Origin: Candidatus Rokuibacteriota bacterium
GTDB taxonomy: Bacteria; JAUVQV01
Assembly (NCBI GenBank): GCA_030609125.1
Contig: JAUWCW010000106.1
Location: 1-6,891 of the forward strand
Length of the DNA stretch: 6,891 nucleotides
Direction: 5' to 3'
Part shown: in pieces, positions 4,894-6,891 of the stretch
Numbering within the stretch: position 1 is the stretch's first letter
How the letters are laid out: each line of letters starts with the position of its first letter
Position numbers and translations under genes: made by a program
The notes under the pieces: generated by a model
What the model saw: the letters and a program-made list of their open reading frames with translations, nothing else
What the model was told of the DNA's origin: nothing
The model's database searches: none

Positions 4894-6891
4894 CTAGTCC
4901 TTCTCCCCCAGTCTGGCGACGCTCACCACCCGGTCCCCCTTGGCGATGTTGATCACCTTCACCCCCTGGGTGGCTCTCCCGATCTTGGAGATGCCCTTCA
5001 CCGGCATCCGGATGGCCTTCCCTGCCTGCGTGATGACCATGACCTCGTCTTCCTCGGCCACCTGGAGAATGCCGACTACCCGCCCGTTCTTCTCGGTGAT
5101 GCGGATATTTATGGTGCCCAGGCCCGCTCTCTTCTGGAGCCGATACTTTTCGACCTCCGTGCGCTTGCCGTGGCCCCTGGCCGTCACGGTGAGAATGGCG
5201 GAGCTGTGGTCGCAGACCTCCATGCCGACAAGCCTGTCACCCTTGCCGAACTTGATGCCCGTCACGCCTCGGGTGACCCTCCCCATGGCACGGATGTCGT
5301 TCTCCTTGAACCGGATCGCCTTTCCCTCGACGGTGGCGAGGAAGATCTCCCGGCCTTTCTCGATCAGCCTGGCGGCAATCAGCGTGTCTCCCTCGTCGAG
5401 GTTGATGGCGATGATCCCACCCGCTCTCACATTGCTGTAGGCGGAAAGGGCCGTCTTTTTCACCACCCCCCGTTCCGTCGCCATGACGACGAACCTCTTT
5501 TCTTCGAACTCGCGCACGGGCATGACGGCGGAGACAAACTCCTCCTTCTGCAGGGGGAGGAGGTTGACGATGGCCTTGCCCTTGGCCGCCCGGCCCGCCT
5601 GGGGCAGTTCGTGGACTTTCAGCCAGTAGAGACGCCCGAGGCTGGAGAAGAAGAGGAGGTAGCTGTGGGTGGAGGCGATGAAGAGCTGCTCGCTGAAGTC
5701 CTCGGCCTTGTTCTCCATGGCGATGATGCCCTTGCCGCCCCGGTGCTGGCTGCGGTAGAGTGAGACGGCATTGCGCTTTATGTACCCGCTGTGGCTGATG
5801 GTGATGACCATGTCTTCCTCGGCGATGAGGTCTTCCAGACTGACCTCCGCCTCGGAGGGGATGATCACCGTCCGGCGCTCGTCCCCGTAGGCTTTCTTCA
5901 CTTCCAGCAGCTCTTCCCGGATGAGCTTGAAGACCAGCTTTTCGCTTCCCAGGATCGCCTTGTACCCGGCGATCTTCTTTTCGAGCTCTTTCAGCTCCTC
6001 GAGGATCTTGTCCCTCTCCAGCCCGGTCAGGCGCTGCAGGCGCATCTCGAGAATGGCCTGGGCCTGGACCTCGCTGAGGGAGAACTTTTTCTGCAGGCCT
6101 TCCTTCGCCAGGGCGGGGGTCTTCGCTTTCTTGATGAGCTGAACGACGGCGTCGATGTTCTCCAGGGCTGTTTTCAGCCCTTCCAGTATGTGGGCGCGCT
6201 CCTCGGCGCGCATCAACTCGTAGCGCGTCCTGCGGATGACGACCTCCCGCCGGAAGTCGAGGAACTCGCTGAGGAGGTCCCGGATTCCGAGGATCCGCGG
6301 CTGCTTGTCCACAATGGCGAGCATGATGATCCCGAAGCTCGTCTGCATCTGGGTATGGGCGTAAAGCTGGTTCAGGACGACCTTCGAGATGGCGTCCCTT
6401 TTCAGGTCCATGACGATCCGCATCCCGTCCCGGTCCGATTCGTCCCGCAGGTCGCTGATCCCCTCGATCTTCTTCCCCCGAACCAGGGCGGCTATCTTTT
6501 CGATGAGCCGCGCCTTGTTCACCTGGTAGGGAAGCTCGGTTACGATGATGCTCTCCTTGTCTCCCCGGCTGGCTTTTTCCACCATCGCCCGCGCCCGGAG
6601 CTGGATGATCCCCCGTCCGTTGCGGTAGGCCTCCCTGATGCCGCTGCGGCCGTGGATGAAGCCGGCGGTGGGAAAGTCGGGGCCCGGCACGATCTCGTGG
6701 ATCTCGTCGGTTGTGACGGCCGGGTTGTCTATCATGGCCACCAGGGCGTCGACGAGCTCGCCCAGGTTGTGGGGAGGTATGTTGGTAGCCATGCCGACGG
6801 CGATCCCCGTGGATCCGTTCACCAGGAGGTTCGGAATCCGGGCGGGAAGAACCTTCGGCTCCGTCAGGGACTCGTCGAAGTTCGGCGCCCA
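4894..6891 (-). CDS. gyrA: DNA gyrase subunit A, C-terminal 665 residues (5' end outside the window)
   Basis: The frame is open from the right edge to a TAG at 4894-4896. It enters as [21 protein letters not shown] and continues with the hallmark [20 protein letters not shown], corresponding to about residue 150 onward of E. coli GyrA. The catalytic tyrosine and the quinolone-resistance region are therefore outside. Visible parts: the rest of the breakage-reunion domain ([32 protein letters not shown]-like core), a coiled-coil arm around [10 protein letters not shown], and the C-terminal beta-propeller that wraps DNA. The GyrA box QHRGGKG (5728-5748) identifies gyrase rather than topoisomerase IV; it has His where QRRGGKG is usual. 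Propeller blade motifs follow ([41 protein letters not shown]). The protein ends soon after at GEKD with no long acidic tail. With GyrB it introduces negative supercoils using ATP. It heads the visible operon. The GTG at 6822 is an internal valine codon, not the start. Confidence 0.98.
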   Translation of the reverse strand, partial: WAPNFDESLTEPKVLPARIPNLLVNGSTGIAVGMATNIPPHNLGELVDALVAMIDNPAVTTDEIHEIVPGPDFPTAGFIHGRSGIREAYRNGRGIIQLRARAMVEKASRGDKESIIVTELPYQVNKARLIEKIAALVRGKKIEGISDLRDESDRDGMRIVMDLKRDAISKVVLNQLYAHTQMQTSFGIIMLAIVDKQPRILGIRDLLSEFLDFRREVVIRRTRYELMRAEERAHILEGLKTALENIDAVVQLIKKAKTPALAKEGLQKKFSLSEVQAQAILEMRLQRLTGLERDKILEELKELEKKIAGYKAILGSEKLVFKLIREELLEVKKAYGDERRTVIIPSEAEVSLEDLIAEEDMVITISHSGYIKRNAVSLYRSQHRGGKGIIAMENKAEDFSEQLFIASTHSYLLFFSSLGRLYWLKVHELPQAGRAAKGKAIVNLLPLQKEEFVSAVMPVREFEEKRFVVMATERGVVKKTALSAYSNVRAGGIIAINLDEGDTLIAARLIEKGREIFLATVEGKAIRFKENDIRAMGRVTRGVTGIKFGKGDRLVGMEVCDHSSAILTVTARGHGKRTEVEKYRLQKRAGLGTINIRITEKNGRVVGILQVAEEDEVMVITQAGKAIRMPVKGISKIGRATQGVKVINIAKGDRVVSVARLGEKD
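5728..5748 (-). other. GyrA box (QHRGGKG)
   Basis: Seven codons encode QHRGGKG in the first blade of the C-terminal propeller, preceded by [13 protein letters not shown]. The motif is needed for DNA wrapping and so for negative supercoiling. The second residue is His instead of the common Arg; the Gly-Gly-Lys-Gly core is intact, so gyrase function is expected. Confidence 0.85.

Noticed and set aside
3055-5763. A very long plus-strand open frame (902 codons) opposite the kinase, TPR and gyrA genes
   Set aside because: Over the kinase, TPR and gyrA genes it is codon-for-codon antisense. In that register a stop arises only opposite TTA, CTA or TCA, which are rare in these GC-rich genes; it ends exactly opposite a TCA serine codon of gyrA (5761-5763). 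The encoded proteins on the minus strand are clear known families, and the plus-strand product shows no recognisable domain.

Overview
The window comes from a GC-rich bacterial chromosome, and every gene I can support is on the minus strand. Reading along transcription (right to left), the order is gyrA (3' part), a membrane-anchored TPR protein, a small soluble histidine kinase, rsmE, a zinc-ribbon/RDD membrane protein, tRNA-Phe(GAA), a Gfo/Idh/MocA oxidoreductase, and the first 70 codons of a DegT-type aminotransferase. The lineage is not decided by the sequence. The gyrA, rsmE and tRNA genes are ordinary bacterial types. A Synergistota-like or deltaproteobacterial-like anaerobe is only a guess from general feel.

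Region 2502-6891 looks like one tightly packed transcription unit. The gaps are 6 nt (gyrA to TPR), 3 nt (TPR to kinase) and 4 nt (kinase to rsmE). gyrA, the TPR gene and the kinase all lie in the same reading frame, separated only by single stop codons and one or two spacer codons. The RDD gene follows rsmE after 63 bp and is probably co-transcribed. The unit combines DNA supercoiling (GyrA), ribosome maturation (RsmE, m3U1498 of 16S rRNA), and a possible signalling pair of membrane TPR protein plus a kinase with no sensor domain. No response regulator is in view.

Region 1260-1416 is an independent tRNA-Phe gene. It has a near-consensus promoter (TTGACA, 17 bp, TACTAT), an encoded CCA end and a strong intrinsic terminator. 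Only about 28 bp separate that terminator from the oxidoreductase start codon.

Region 1-1231 starts a probable sugar-nucleotide module. A Gfo/Idh/MocA dehydrogenase overlaps by 4 bp (GTGA) the start of a DegT/DnrJ/EryC1/StrS aminotransferase. This pairing is known from pathways that oxidise and then aminate a sugar nucleotide for surface polysaccharide or lipid A (WlbA/WlbE, GnnA/GnnB). The rest of the cluster lies left of the window.

No CRISPR array, transposon, integrase or phage gene was seen. No gene-free stretch exceeds 300 bp; the largest non-protein-coding stretch (1232-1460) holds the tRNA gene and its signals. I find no convincing new defence or mobile system. The most interesting items are the gyrA-linked TPR/kinase pair, the tRNA terminator abutting the oxidoreductase, and the zinc-ribbon/RDD fusion.
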